A program made the translations under genes and the position numbers. A stretch of DNA of 64,000 bases from Polia nebulosa (Eukaryota > Arthropoda > Insecta > Lepidoptera > Noctuidae): positions 29,415,849-29,479,848 of the forward strand of contig OX589609.1 in NCBI GenBank assembly GCA_951329385.1. The letters are read 5' to 3'. Numbering within the stretch: the stretch's first letter is position 1; each line of letters begins with the position of its first letter. A model generated the notes under the pieces. That model was not told where the DNA came from, did no database searches, and saw only the letters and a list, made by a program, of their open reading frames with translations. Of this stretch, positions 21,545 through 32,430 are shown piece by piece.

Positions 21545-22020
21545 TCTCATTGTAAAGAGGGGATTTTTTTTTGTCGCCTGTCGTATTGTGTGTGTGGTAT
21601 CGTTGGATAGGTCTTTCAAATTCATAACAGGGTTGTGAAAACTATTGACTTAGATGAAGTTGTTACTTGTTTAAAACGGATAGTTAACGTGTGAAATTAT
21701 GGAAACATAAGATACAAATATATAACCTTTATCCCAAACGGGGTGCTCAGAGATGCCACAAAATCAACCGCTTGGATTTTCCAAACATTGAAAGCTTCAG
21801 TGCAATGAATTTGGGTTTTACAACTCCTTTTTCAGTTACTATCGTGCATTGTGGGTCTGTTTTCAAACATTATTGTCCGTTAAACTGTGAACTCAGTTAA
21901 TATGTTCATAGTAACAAACATAAAGCCCGTTATAACATGCGGACTTAGAAGGGTCTAAGTCCGCATGTTATAACGGGTGGGGCGACTACGGAGTCCTACA
22001 CTGCGCGCTACACGCACTGG
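21545..22020. repeat. Long family B repeat, second copy, carrying a hairpin
   Basis: The interior ('CCCAAACGGGGTGCTCAGAGA', 'GCATTGTGGGTCTG') matches 2395-2870. Near its end is a perfect 23-bp inverted repeat: arms 21926-21948 and 21955-21977, starting CCCGTTATAACATGCGG, with a 6-base loop. It closes with 'CTACACGCACTGGCCGAT'. Confidence 0.7.
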
Positions 22021-22049
22021 CCGATTTTTTTTTTTTTACGTCTGTGAGT

Positions 22050-22205
22050 CTTTATTTTTTTGGGGGGGGTTGGTAAATCATCCAATGACTTCTGCCGCTC
22101 TGGGTGGAGCGGGAGGTCGTGTCAGATTTTTACTGACTAAAACCCACCCCTGTTCCTTCTCTGCCTGAGTGCCCAGGGGTGTGGTAACTCATTTTCAGAA
22201 TTTAT
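22050..22205 (-). mobile_element. LINE 3' tail, family C, minus strand
   Basis: The reverse complement shows 'AGGGGTGGGTTTTAGTCAGT' and 'TGGAGCGGG...' reversed in order, with a T-run marking the poly(A) side at about 22050-22060. Confidence 0.75.
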
Positions 22206-23005
22206 CCGCTACCCCTAGGCATACGTCTCTGATTCTGGATTGTCAAATGAATGATGGCACTATGATCGACAACTTTCACATGGGACTTACAAAACGTAGG
22301 AGTACCATAGATACCTCTGTTTTAACCCTGCGGGAATAAGATATTGTTCTACCAACGAAACATAGACCATTTCCTTTTAAAAATATTGTCATTACTTTCA
22401 GTGCAATATGGAATGAACATAACATACATTTTCCTTCCGCTGATGAGGTCCTTTCATCTCGGGATGTTATTAGCTCATAACGAAGACGGAATGTAATTAG
22501 TTAATGAGGCCGGGTGTCTGGTGTACTCATATCTACGAGCTCCTACACAACAACCTAATTATTATAACATGTACATAAAGTACCCTACTTACTTAACACG
22601 TACAATTTCTTTTGAACTCAGCTACTTTCTAGTAGCAAGTTCTAAAAAAAAATACTATTTTCCCCTTATACCTCCGAAGTTTACAAGTTTGTACGGAACC
22701 TTCAGTGCGCGAGTCCCACTCGCATTTGACCGGTAGTTTTGGTCTACAAAGAACCGGTTTTCTTCCGGGATCCATTTGATCGTTCCATCCATTGGATGGC
22801 TGATTTAGAAACATTGCCTTATTGTTCGTAGTTATTATGACGGAATGTCGAAGAGTGTACAGCTAAATGGTAACACTCTCCGGTTGAGGTTACCTTCACT
22901 GGTTCTTGAAGACGACGGTACAACGACACACTCAACTGATTTATGAAAAAAAAAAACATTCAGACGAATTGAGAACCTCTTCCTTTTTGAAGCCGGTTAA
23001 AAAGA
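22206..23005. other. Unmatched DNA with two repeat ends
   Basis: 'GTACGGAACCTTCAGTGCGC' (about 22692) is a family B edge. 'GACGAATTGAGAACCTCTTCC' cut short of 'TTTTTGAAGCCGG' (about 22964-23000) is an ACCGACTTC-family edge. No gene. Confidence 0.45.
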
Positions 23006-23789
23006 TCCCGGTGCCAGAGAGCGCCACTAATATCCGTGTCTAAAAGAACACTTTCTTTAGTTTCGTGATAGTTAAATAAATACCAGTATATTAATGTTCC
23101 CTCAGTACTTACTTATTTTGCGACTTTCAACTTAAATAATTTAGCAAAGCCATCACACTCGTAAAGTCACGAGTGTATGTAAAACAATTAATTACGAGAG
23201 ACGTCGCCAGAACAAACAGGCATAGACGCAACAAGTTCTGTGCTATAACATTACTTCATTTCGTTACAAAAATACTTAAGTAACAACGGCTAAAGAAGAA
23301 TTATTAATAAAAAAAATGGTTTGTTGTTATGGAAAAAATAGGCACCTAATATTTGTAATACTAAAGTCCGTTTAAACAAACGTTTAGGCGTACTTAGTAA
23401 AAGACATGTGACATCGATTGTCAGTCACCTGTTGGCTCAAATGAAGACAAACGACTCGATGGAGCTCAGAATTACCGATAAAGTAAAATGGAAGCAGATC
23501 GGAGGATCACCCCTAACACATTCTCTTTAATATATCCGTGGGGGAAATATAAATCGTAGTCTGATATGAGAGATAATGAAGAAAGAAAATAAAACATTAA
23601 AATAAAGTTTAACACAAATGAAAAGCTTCAGCGCGCTGAACAAATGGCAACAAAAGGCGAATCCCAACTATTCACCACGACCACAATGCTCCACTCATTA
23701 TGCCGTCTCACTGACACTAACTCGTTGTAGATTACACCTTATCACTATAACACTAGAATACATAATTAAAAAGCTGATATGTTTGATAT
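23006..23789. other. No recognisable feature
   Basis: AT-rich intronic DNA. Confidence 0.4.
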
Positions 23790-23930
23790 AGGCCTCGGAT
23801 TAGGTTGGCCGGCCGGTCGCGCACATTATTTCGGTACGTGGGGCGGCGACGCGCGTGCGTTCGAGCCGGAGGGCGGGCGGCGACTGACGAAGGGCGGCGC
23901 GGGTGTCTCCAGCTACTCGTATATAGGTTA
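23790..23930. promoter_or_regulatory. GC-rich island, candidate promoter or 5' exon
   Basis: A strongly GC-rich block (for example 'GGGGCGGCGACGCGCGTGCG') lies inside AT-rich intron, with a TATATA at about 23922 and an initiator-like TCAGTCG on the minus strand near 23883. The motif spacing is not canonical, and no splice donor is convincing. Confidence 0.2.
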
Positions 23931-24624
23931 ACGATCACGTTTCCTTACAGCGCGATAATGCTTAGCTTGATTTGTGATTGTGGGCCGATTGAAGGTTAAC
24001 TTCAGACGAGCACAAGTTCTGCGGTCCAGAGATACGATACAACATATTATTGTGACAAAGTTTCTTGCCGTCTCAGTGGTTGCTTTGGGCCATCTTAGGA
24101 GTGCTTGAGATCAATTTATAATTTTGATTGAAACCTCAATTCTACTTATATAGATCTCATCTTTTTTACTGCTTCCGTGAATTAAATGTTTAATTAAAAT
24201 ATTTGAAGGAGAGCTTTAATATATCTGTTAAAAGTTACAGTTTGATAAATATCAAACAACCAATTTTCAATAACGTGCTGCAATATTGTAGTAAGCAATA
24301 TTTTTCAAGATTGAGCTGAATATGTCATTTAGTCGACACTGACAAGGAAGTAGTAACAAATGTTCGCATTCCGTCGTCGTGCGAATCGTACGATGTACAA
24401 GTCAAGCCAGGACGACAGAAATATTCATGGAATTTTATTTATTACACATAAATATTGACTGATATAGGTAAGTTTCACGCAATTTTAAAAGAGCCCAAAT
24501 AGGTAGTAGGATGATGACTAAGTCGCAAAGCACACGGGGCTCACAAAGTTGTCTGTCTTACTCTAACCTTGCTGGGTAATACTCACTATTCGCTAATAGG
24601 CTCAGCTTAGAATTCAATTGATGT
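23931..24624. other. No recognisable feature
   Basis: Unmatched intronic DNA. Confidence 0.4.
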
Positions 24625-24830
24625 CGGCACTTTTTGCACTTTTATTGTACGTTCAGCTAAGGAATGGAATTCCCTGCTGGAGTATGTTGTTCCCGATAGC
24701 AATAACCTGGGGGTCTCTAAGTAAATAGATCACTACGAGGCAAGCGGGCTCCTATCTTGGGAAACATCGCCTCATGTGAGATGGGGGTCAAACGCCTGGT
24801 AATAATTATATTTTTGAAAGCCAGACATTG
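24625..24830 (+). pseudogene. Jockey-type LINE ORF2, extreme C-terminus (decayed)
   Basis: The plus strand encodes VRSAKEWNSLLEYVVPDS then NNLGVSK, matching the 'AREWNSLP...VFPD...LGVFK' end of lepidopteran jockey-type ORF2 proteins, with internal stops. Only about 60 codons remain. Confidence 0.6.
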
Positions 24831-25204
24831 AAACGCCACCATCAAAATCGAACCAATCTAATAAAATCACATAAAATACGTGGCTTGCGAAAGTTGTCCA
24901 ACATGAAATAGAATTACGACATTACCTAACGACGTATTTACTATAAATCAATTCTATTTATACGCTATCGAACATTCACCGGCTATTTCGAGGTTCACCC
25001 GCAGATAAGGACGGGCATGTTTGCCAACTTTGCCCAAGTATTTACCGACGGCTGTGGGCTTGCGGCTTCATTCGGTCTTACGGTGCGGGTTTCAAATGAA
25101 GTAGAAAATCTTCAATACATACCATTTAGGAAATTGATGTTATTTGAAGTATACAGCCAGAAGCAGTACACATAATAGTAAACCAGTATGCCATAACTAC
25201 ATTC
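24831..25204. other. No recognisable feature
   Basis: Unmatched intronic DNA. Confidence 0.35.
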
Positions 25205-25425
25205 ATTACATGGCATCTCTCTTTAACTACAACCATGACATGGCTTGTCTCTACAACTAAAACCATGACATGGCATGTCTCTTCAACTACAACCATGGCG
25301 TGGCTTGTCTCTACAACTACAACCATGACATGACATGTCTCTTCAACTACAACCATGACATGGCATGTCTGTTCAATTACAACCATGACATGGCATGTCT
25401 CTTTAATTACAACCATTGGCATAGC
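25205..25425. repeat. 30-bp minisatellite, about seven units
   Basis: Units follow 'ACCATGACATGGCATGTCTC' plus 'TTCAACTACA'. The unit length is a multiple of three, so the minus strand stays open for ~98 codons as a ten-residue repeat (MVVVEETCHV). That ORF is a by-product of the repeat, not evidence of a protein. Confidence 0.9.
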
Positions 25426-25711
25426 TCACACTGATTGTGTGACCAGTAGCATGGTGAATAATAACATTTACTTTAAATTACTTTTAGTGTGAACTTCAAA
25501 ATAACTCTCAGTGCAACATCACGATCTGAAAAGACAAGTAATTGATCTAACAGACTGTTAGGTCCTAGTATATCATGTTGCCATCATTAACATACTGTAA
25601 AGCACCCCCAGTTAGACACACAACACATAACTTACCACGCTGAGCCACATACAACTATGTCAAGCAATATCGAGCCTAATTGGCAATGCTGAACGATAAA
25701 AGCAATACAGC

Positions 25712-25941
25712 CGGTCGATTCTGTTCACAGCTCACCGTGAAAACTTAGGTAGAGTGAGCGTGAAGTGAACTGTCATTCCACCTTGATTGTATGTAGAGCT
25801 ATTCTGTAAAATCTCACTGTGAAAACTTAGGTGAAGTGACCGTCAAGTGGGCTGTCAATCCATACAATCAAGGTGGAATGACAGTTCACTTCACGTTCAC
25901 TCCACCTAAGTTTTCACGGTGAGCTGTGAACGAATCGACCG
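25712..25941. mobile_element. Foldback element with ~82-bp arms
   Basis: The left arm (25712-25793, from CGGTCGATT to GATTGTATG) is repeated almost perfectly as the reverse complement at 25861-25941. The loop holds a third, diverged copy of the 'CACTGTGAAAACTTAGGTGA' segment. A shorter inverted pair (AGTAGTGATCA 25950-25960, TGATCACTACT 25983-25993) follows. No ORF. Confidence 0.85.
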
Positions 25942-25993
25942 TCTGTACTAGTAGTGATCATAGTGAGCAAACATATCGGCCATGATCACTACT

Positions 25994-27074
25994 TTATTGA
26001 ATTAGCACAGATCATGTTTGAAGTGTTGAGTTCGTGTATTGATAATAATAATATCAAATGTGTGCTTCAGGGACGAAGCTGGCGCGAGATCTGGGTTCAC
26101 TGGACATTGGATTAAGAATAAGATTTGCTTTTTAAAACAGATGATGCCTAAAAATGAAACTCATAACGTGATTCGCCCTTTTAAAAAATTGCAGTACTTA
26201 TGTACTTACTTAAAGAGTCTATTATGAAGAGGTTCAATAGTTTGTTTGTTGGAGGTAATCTTCTAGAGAAGAGTTAGTACTGATCTGATTACAAAAATGG
26301 TTTCATTTATTGAAAGCTATCCATAAGAACCACTGACTACATTTCATCCCGAAAAATACAGCTTTTGTTGAATAGGCCACAAGAGCTAAGACGCGATAAA
26401 AGCTAGAGATCGAGATATGTAGTATTTATTATTTTATTACACGTAATCGTAAACCAGTATATAAGCGTCCAAATTGATTTGAAACATTCCACTCATTTTT
26501 CTTGTTGGAATGACGGCGTATTAAGACTTACAGACACGCTTCCAAGAATTTAAAATAGTAAGTCTTAGCAGATTTTTCTTGGAAATAATATCATCTTTGA
26601 ACCTACGCATAGATTTATGATCTCAGAAAGAAATAGATTTAACTAGAAGTCTAGTAGATATCAGTAGAAAAAGAAAATTGTTAGTGAAGACAAGATTAAA
26701 TAAGATGTAATAAAAAAATCAACGATTAATTCGTTCTTTTTAGTTCATTTTTTCAATATAAAGAGAAACTTGTTGCTTACGAATGATAATCACTGTGATA
26801 GTGTATGGATAACATAATAATTAGTTGGGATTATGAATTTGATTTTCCAATTTCTTACGTAGACGTTCATACAAAGTTGTCGCGTTGATATGTATGATTA
26901 GAATCGTCAAATCCGACTCCTTAGGTTGTTAGTTACCAAAATGCCGTGTCTTTGCTTTTTTAATTTTTTCTTCTACTTTTTAAAGAAAACAAGACGCATT
27001 AACTGAATACACCAACTGTATCACACAAGTACTCAGTCGCGCAAAGAGTAAAAAGGTAGACACCACACAGTTAA
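25994..27074. other. No recognisable feature
   Basis: AT-rich intronic DNA; the small ORF at 26039-26227 is not supported. Confidence 0.4.
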
Positions 27075-27195
27075 CGCTAGTCGTGACCGCTGCCGCCACG
27101 CAGTCGCACCGCAGCAGCCCCGCAGCCGCCCGCCGCGCGCGCCTCTCTTCACATTTATCGCCAGCCACGCCTCACTGGACCAGTGATGTGCGATG
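27075..27195. promoter_or_regulatory. GC-rich island, candidate promoter or 5' exon
   Basis: A dense GC block ('CCGCCGCGCGCGCCTC') within AT-rich intron, preceded on the plus strand by an initiator-like CTCAGTCGC at 27032-27040. No convincing donor or ATG was found. Confidence 0.2.
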
Positions 27196-27371
27196 CGTGA
27201 GATAATGTATGTGCGATGCTTCAATAACTTATCCTACATTGTTCTAAATTGTTCTTGCCTGAAATTATTTACCGAGCGAGCAAATATTTAGTGTCATGTG
27301 CTCGTGATTAATTGTATAGGTGGATGGCAATCTACGGATACTTCTTTGATTTATTTTGTAATCAATAATAA

Positions 27372-27431
27372 TCGAATGTAAAAAAAGATCCTGTTTAATT
27401 ATAATAAAACAGGATCTTCTATTACATTCGA
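27372..27431. repeat. 60-nt imperfect hairpin
   Basis: Outer arms TCGAATGTA / TACATTCGA and inner arms AAGATCCTGTTT / AAACAGGATCTT enclose a 10-nt AT loop. It is pre-miRNA sized but AT-rich, and could equally be a MITE remnant. Confidence 0.7.
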
Positions 27432-27469
27432 TACGTTTAGCGTAAAATTCATCGACTGTTACACATCAC

Positions 27470-27600
27470 TACGAGAAAGCTACGCGCGAACTCGCAGACG
27501 TCTCCGACCCCCGCTGTGTGGGTCTACGAGTCTCGTAGCTCGTAGCGCGTAACTCGTAGCGCGTAGCCCCACCCTCTACGCAGTGCTACGAACGACACCA
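27470..27600. repeat. CGTAGC-rich repeat patch
   Basis: Several direct and inverted copies of 'CTCGTAGCGCGTA' and 'CTACGCGC' lie close together at 27480-27575. This matches an interspersed type I have seen in Lepidoptera but cannot name. Confidence 0.5.
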
Positions 27601-27954
27601 AAGATCGTAATTTGCAACAGAGAACATTCTAAAGACTATAAATTTTCGGAAAATTTGATTTCAACGTAACAATTACGTGTACAGATATTTGTACAACTTT
27701 GTTACAAAACTGGAAGATTCATTTGAACCACAAATTGGTTTGTGGAAACGGGGGGAAAGCTAACAGAGCCTTTAAGGCTTATGATTGGCACGGCGGTGTT
27801 GTGTTATTTTGAAGTCAAAGTATCGCTCTGAGGCATTTCTGCGGGCTAAACATTAGAATACAGAGATATTTTAGCTGAAGGCTGTGATAGCCTTTTTCAA
27901 ATTAATTCTGTATTACATGAGACTATGAAAACAAGATAAAATGAGATTATTTGA
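27601..27954. other. No recognisable feature
   Basis: Unmatched intronic DNA. Confidence 0.35.
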
Positions 27955-28180
27955 GTGAAAAAACGGAACCCATAAAGGATTACTCGTGGGTCCGTCTGTC
28001 TGTCCGTCTGTTACAGCCAATTTGCTACGAATCTATTGGACCGATTGAGTCAAATGACAATGTTGATTTTTTGATCGAAAAAAGGACAGCCCTCTGGTCA
28101 CGTGAAGAAACGACTAACTGCTTGCTGATGTCACGAAATGCTTCAAATATTTATAGAACTTAGACTTACATATTATTCAG
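27955..28180 (-). repeat. Family K fragment
   Basis: 'AGGATTACTCGTGGGTCCG', a TCTGTCTGTCCGTCTG tract and 'TTGGACCGATTGAG' match the family K order on the minus strand. Confidence 0.5.
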
Positions 28181-28424
28181 TATGAATATGTACTCTTATA
28201 GGTATAATATATTGCTCTTCGTCTGAAAGAACAATGTCTAAAGTTGGAAAAAAGAATTGTACTAACATATTCTGCGTAACTTTTTGAGTGGAAAGTGCGT
28301 CCCTTGGGACAAGACATGAAACAAGCACTCACTAAATAAACAACGAGTGCGTGTACCTATATCATAATATTAATGACAAAAGAGCAGGTTCTTAGTATTG
28401 TAGAAAGTTATTGTTATTTGTAAA
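28181..28424. other. No recognisable feature
   Basis: Unmatched intronic DNA. Confidence 0.3.
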
Positions 28425-29275
28425 AACGTAGGATTTAATAAAAACTGCTTCTTTAGTCCAGTGACTACAGACGAGACTGTCAGTCTTCGGCTATAGGATT
28501 CGACCCCAGGGTCAGACCAAGTGTTACTAAGGTTGTTCGACCCCAGGGTCAGACAAAGTGTTACTAAGGTTGTTCGACCCCAGGGTCAGACCAAATGTTA
28601 CTAAATTTATACGAACCCAGGGAAAAGGGTCAGACTAAGTTTTACTAAGGTTATTCGGCCCCTGGTTCAGAGCAAGTGTTACTAAGTTGATTCGACCCCA
28701 GGGTCAGACCAAGTGTTACTAAGTTAATTTGACCCCCTGGGGTCAGATCAAGTTTTTCCTAAATTTATCCAACCCCAAGGTCAGACCAAGTATAGACATA
28801 CTAAACGTAGGCTTTTAATAAAAACTGCTTCTTTAGTCCAGTGACTACAGACGCGACTGTCAGTCTTCGGATATAGGATTCGACCCCAGGGTCAGACCAA
28901 GTGTTACTAAGGTTGTTCGACCCTAGGGTCAGACCAAATGTTACTTAATTTATACGAACCCAGGGAAAAGGCCCAGATCAAGTTTTACTAAGGTTATTCG
29001 ACCCCTGGGTCAGAGCAAGTGTTACTAAGTTGATTCGACCCCAGGGTCAGACCAAGTTAATTTGACCCCCTGGGTGGTCAGATCAAGTTTTTTTCATTCA
29101 ACTCCAAGGTCAGACCAAGTATGTCTAGGGATAGCGGATAAATTCTTAAAATGAGTTACCGCACCCCTGGGCACTCAGGCAGGGAAGGAACAGGGGTGGG
29201 TTTTAGTCAGTAAGAGTCTGACACGCAAAAAAAAAGGTCAGACCAAGTGTTACTAAGTTTATTCTATGATGTTCT
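28425..29275. repeat. 37-bp minisatellite with a ~380-bp higher-order duplication
   Basis: Units read 'TTCGACCCCAGGGTCAGACC' plus 'AAGTGTTACTAAGGT'. The array and its leader ('AAAACTGCTTCTTTAGTCCA' at 28441 and again at 28821) were duplicated as a block of about 380 bp. A family C LINE tail (29140-29232) has inserted near the end; the last unit resumes after its A-run. Confidence 0.85.
29140..29232 (+). mobile_element. LINE 3' tail, family C, inside the minisatellite
   Basis: 'GGGCACTCAGGCAGGGAAGG' to 'GAGTCTGACACGC' and an A-run; it lacks the final ~50 bp present in other copies. Confidence 0.75.
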
Positions 29276-30400
29276 GAAGCAGCTCGGAGTTTGAATAAAG
29301 GTGCGTGATTCAAGGTGTAAGTGTCGAAATTGTTTAAATTGTTACTTTTAATAAAACTTTCTTTTCGGCCTATGGGAAGGTCAATGCCAACTAATGGTAG
29401 CTCGTCAGTGAGAGATCTTAGTGGGTAATCTGACACGGCAGTGGTTGGTTACTGCAGCTCGAGATCTCCTCAAGGGCTCTTGATAAAGAGCTTCGATCCA
29501 GTTTGAGTTAGCCAAGCAGTGCTATTGCAGACAAGGCGAAAATCTCTTTTCAGATTTACAGCAAAAATGTCTTCTGAGAAATCATTTCATAAGAAGATTC
29601 TCTTCTCTCAAAGTTTTATGTTACTTCCAACTTTTTACCAATTATTTCTGGTCACTAACAAAGAAACCCATATTGTTTTAAATGCATTCTTAAATTTACT
29701 CTAGAAAAAAAGTACTTATCGCCTGAAATAAAATAAAATTGAAAAGCCATTCGTAGAGCACATTAGCAGCAGGGCGTACGACGCACCACCCCGCCGGCCG
29801 GGCACATCTCGAGGCGTGCTAACGACTGCGACTCGTCTGCCGTACAAATTGAATGTTGCCATACTTGCTGGTGCGCCACGCTCACCAGCACGCCAGTTTT
29901 ACCAACATTATAAACGACGCACCGGTTCGCGCCATCAAGAACGCACGTCTTACCACAACTCAATCAATTATTAACCTTGAACCACAACATTCAAAATTCA
30001 ATTTCTATTGCATCTCCCTCAAGGTGCTTTCTTTAGTCTCGTATTAGAAAAGAAACTGTAACTTCTTAGTATTAGGGTTCGTTAAGCAGTGAGTGAGGAC
30101 GGTTACATTAAACAGCTGAGAGGAAGGGAGTGAATCAATTTATGTGGGGAAGAGGGAATTATGAATGCTTGGGGGGGGGGGGGGGGGTTCGTTAGTAAGA
30201 TTCATTTTGTAGGGGTTGCTTCAGGATTGCCACCGCTCACAGAACTCGTACTCTTAGTACACTTACTCGTATGAGCACTGACTCTCATGTTCTGCGCGAA
30301 AAATAAAATAACGTAAAACACTAAACATGGCTGGCATTTCATTAAATTCTGAATTTCTACAAATTATGTATATGTAGTTCTTTACTTATAGATTGCAGGA
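29276..30400. other. No recognisable gene; poly(G) tract
   Basis: Unmatched intronic DNA. There is a GC-richer patch at 29762-29900 with a small hairpin (GCTGGTG / CACCAGC), and a 17-base G run at 30171-30187. Confidence 0.45.
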
Positions 30401-30662
30401 TTAGAAAACTATGGTTTACAAAAAAACAAGTTTAAACCCGTCAACCTCCTCATTAGCAGACACAATTAAAAACCTACGATATCAGGAGCCTCACGGATTA
30501 AGAAAGAAATTATTCGTTCGGAACCATTTGCGCGCGAGCCGGTCTCGCATTTTTTCTTCTTATGGAACATCTTTTATCTGTAATTGTCTCCCTATTGATA
30601 CATCTACCGGTTACAAACGACGAGCCCCTCCGAAGGGTCCGTGTAACGCGAGGGTGCCATAA
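30401..30662. repeat. Interspersed repeat fragment
   Basis: 'ATTCGTTCGGAACCATTTGC' followed by 'GCGCGAGCCGGTCTCGCA' also occurs, diverged, at 5212-5260 beside an ACCGACTTC element. The 83-codon ORF over it is not a gene. Confidence 0.45.
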
Positions 30663-31395
30663 TAAGGTTAAAGTTGCGCTGTGCTATACGCGATCAGGAA
30701 TTAGTTGTTTGTCCAGAAGTGTTAGATAGAAAACAAAATTTCCTTTGATAAGTCAATTGAATACCTAACATGCCAGTCTGGAAAAAAAAATCCTGGCACC
30801 ACACACCTGGCACACACAGACAATACTGACAACGAAATAGATGTTATTGCAAAATCTCTCAAGTCTCCTTAGATGAGTATTGCGACACATACACAACGTG
30901 TAACATAATAAGCGCAAAGCCTAATAAGGGGTACTTCCATTCATCGATACAAACATCCTTTACTATGGGTCGAACCCCAAAATTGCGAAAAAAAAGAAGC
31001 CCCATACATTTATATTTGCTTAACTCAACAAAACAATCTATATGAACAGTTTTTTTTTGGTCCCATAGTAAAAGTTGTTCATAATGATGTTAGTACTTTT
31101 CTTCTTTTTCTCTTTTATTCCGTTTTCTGAATATGATTCTTTGTTGTTTAGGTAAAAAACCAAAATAGAGTTTGTTAAGCCACAAACAACCCCAGAGCAC
31201 ACCCCTGAACCGTTCTCCAAAAGTCAACCAATCCTCTAAAAGCGACCACAGCTATACAAAGAAAACTCTTCAGGAATGGTCACTAATTGGTTCAATTATG
31301 GCCGAAAGTCCCTTTCGCCTCGCTCACGGGTCTAGGGCTTGCATAAACTTGATTATACTTGAGCGCACTCTTCCTCGCATAAAGCGTGTCCTTCC
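30663..31395. other. No recognisable feature
   Basis: Unmatched intronic DNA; ORFs on both strands are short and AT-driven. Confidence 0.35.
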
Positions 31396-31423
31396 GGCTG
31401 AGGGCTGAGGGCTGAGGGCTGAG
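31396..31423. repeat. (GGCTGAG)4 microsatellite
   Basis: Four exact tandem heptamers. Confidence 0.9.
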
Positions 31424-32246
31424 GGAGGGTGCGTAGCCAGATTAAGGGCCAGCTTTACTTGACGCGATCATTCAACGGTTGTTTGAGTTCTCAAGTTTTT
31501 ATTGAGATTACTGGGCTGAGGGACAATGTTTATGTCATATGTCACTTTATGTTTAATATTTTGAGTCTTTAACTAATAAATAAATCACTTGATATAAGTC
31601 ATGGTTTAATAATATTTTGCTCGCAAGTAGATAATATATGTATCTATATAAATAAAAATTAATTGCTTAATGTTTGTAAGCGCATCACTTCAGAACTGCT
31701 GTACTTATTTGGCTAATTCATTTTTTGTTGTGATCTTCTCAGGACAAGGTGTGTATGAAAGAAAATTTTGGGAACACGAATAAAACAATATTATATCCGT
31801 GTGAAGCTGGGGCGGGTCACTAGTATTTAAAACAAAAAGAGTAAGACTGAAGAAAAAGCAGTTTATATTCAATAAATCGAACAGGTGTAACCAATATTTT
31901 CCTAAATATTTTCCCAAATCAAAATGTGACTCCTCTCGTAATGAGTGAAATAAGTTTAAAGTATTCGCGGTAATGAAGCACCGCCCGAAAGGTCACAAGG
32001 GCCGCTAGTTAAGTTTGAAGAGGGGGGGCAGACAGTTTTCATACCTCTTTATATTCAGGTTAAGACTACGAGCATGTCTGTACTGCTGTCAACCGAAGTC
32101 TAAGAACAGTATACACGAAGGTCCACTCCATACAAAACATACACAAAGATAAAGCAATGACGAAGGTTGCAATGTTATAATATGACTTCGGCTCCCAGTC
32201 GAACCAGATGTAAATGAATACCAGTATAATTATGAGTAACATCGAC
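31424..32246. repeat. Mostly unmatched; family G-like repeat at 31625-31840
   Basis: The segment from 'ATATAAATAAAAATTAATTGC' to 'GAAGCTGGGGCGGGTCACTA' is of a type common in insect genomes and related in layout to 43090-43268. The remainder is unmatched. Confidence 0.4.
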
Positions 32247-32430
32247 GGGGCACGTCGTGGCCGATGCCTGCCTGGGGGTTGAGGATAAATTCGAAAGAGT
32301 TACTTCGCCCCAGGGCATTCCTCCCTAGGAACAGGGGTGGGTTTTAGTCATTAAGAGTCTGACACGCCCTTCCGCTCCACCCTAGAGCGGAAGAAGTCAT
32401 TGGATGATTTAACACCCCAAAAAAAAAAAT
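32247..32430 (+). mobile_element. LINE 3' tail, family C
   Basis: From 'GACGGGGCACGTCGTGGCC' through 'AGGGGTGGGTTTTAGTCATT' to 'TGGATGATTTAACACCCC' and an A-run: the last ~180 bp of the element. Confidence 0.85.

Noticed and set aside
25126..25422. 98-codon minus ORF with a ten-residue repeat
   Set aside because: It stays open only because the 30-bp minisatellite unit is a multiple of three; there is no promoter, splice signal or known family.
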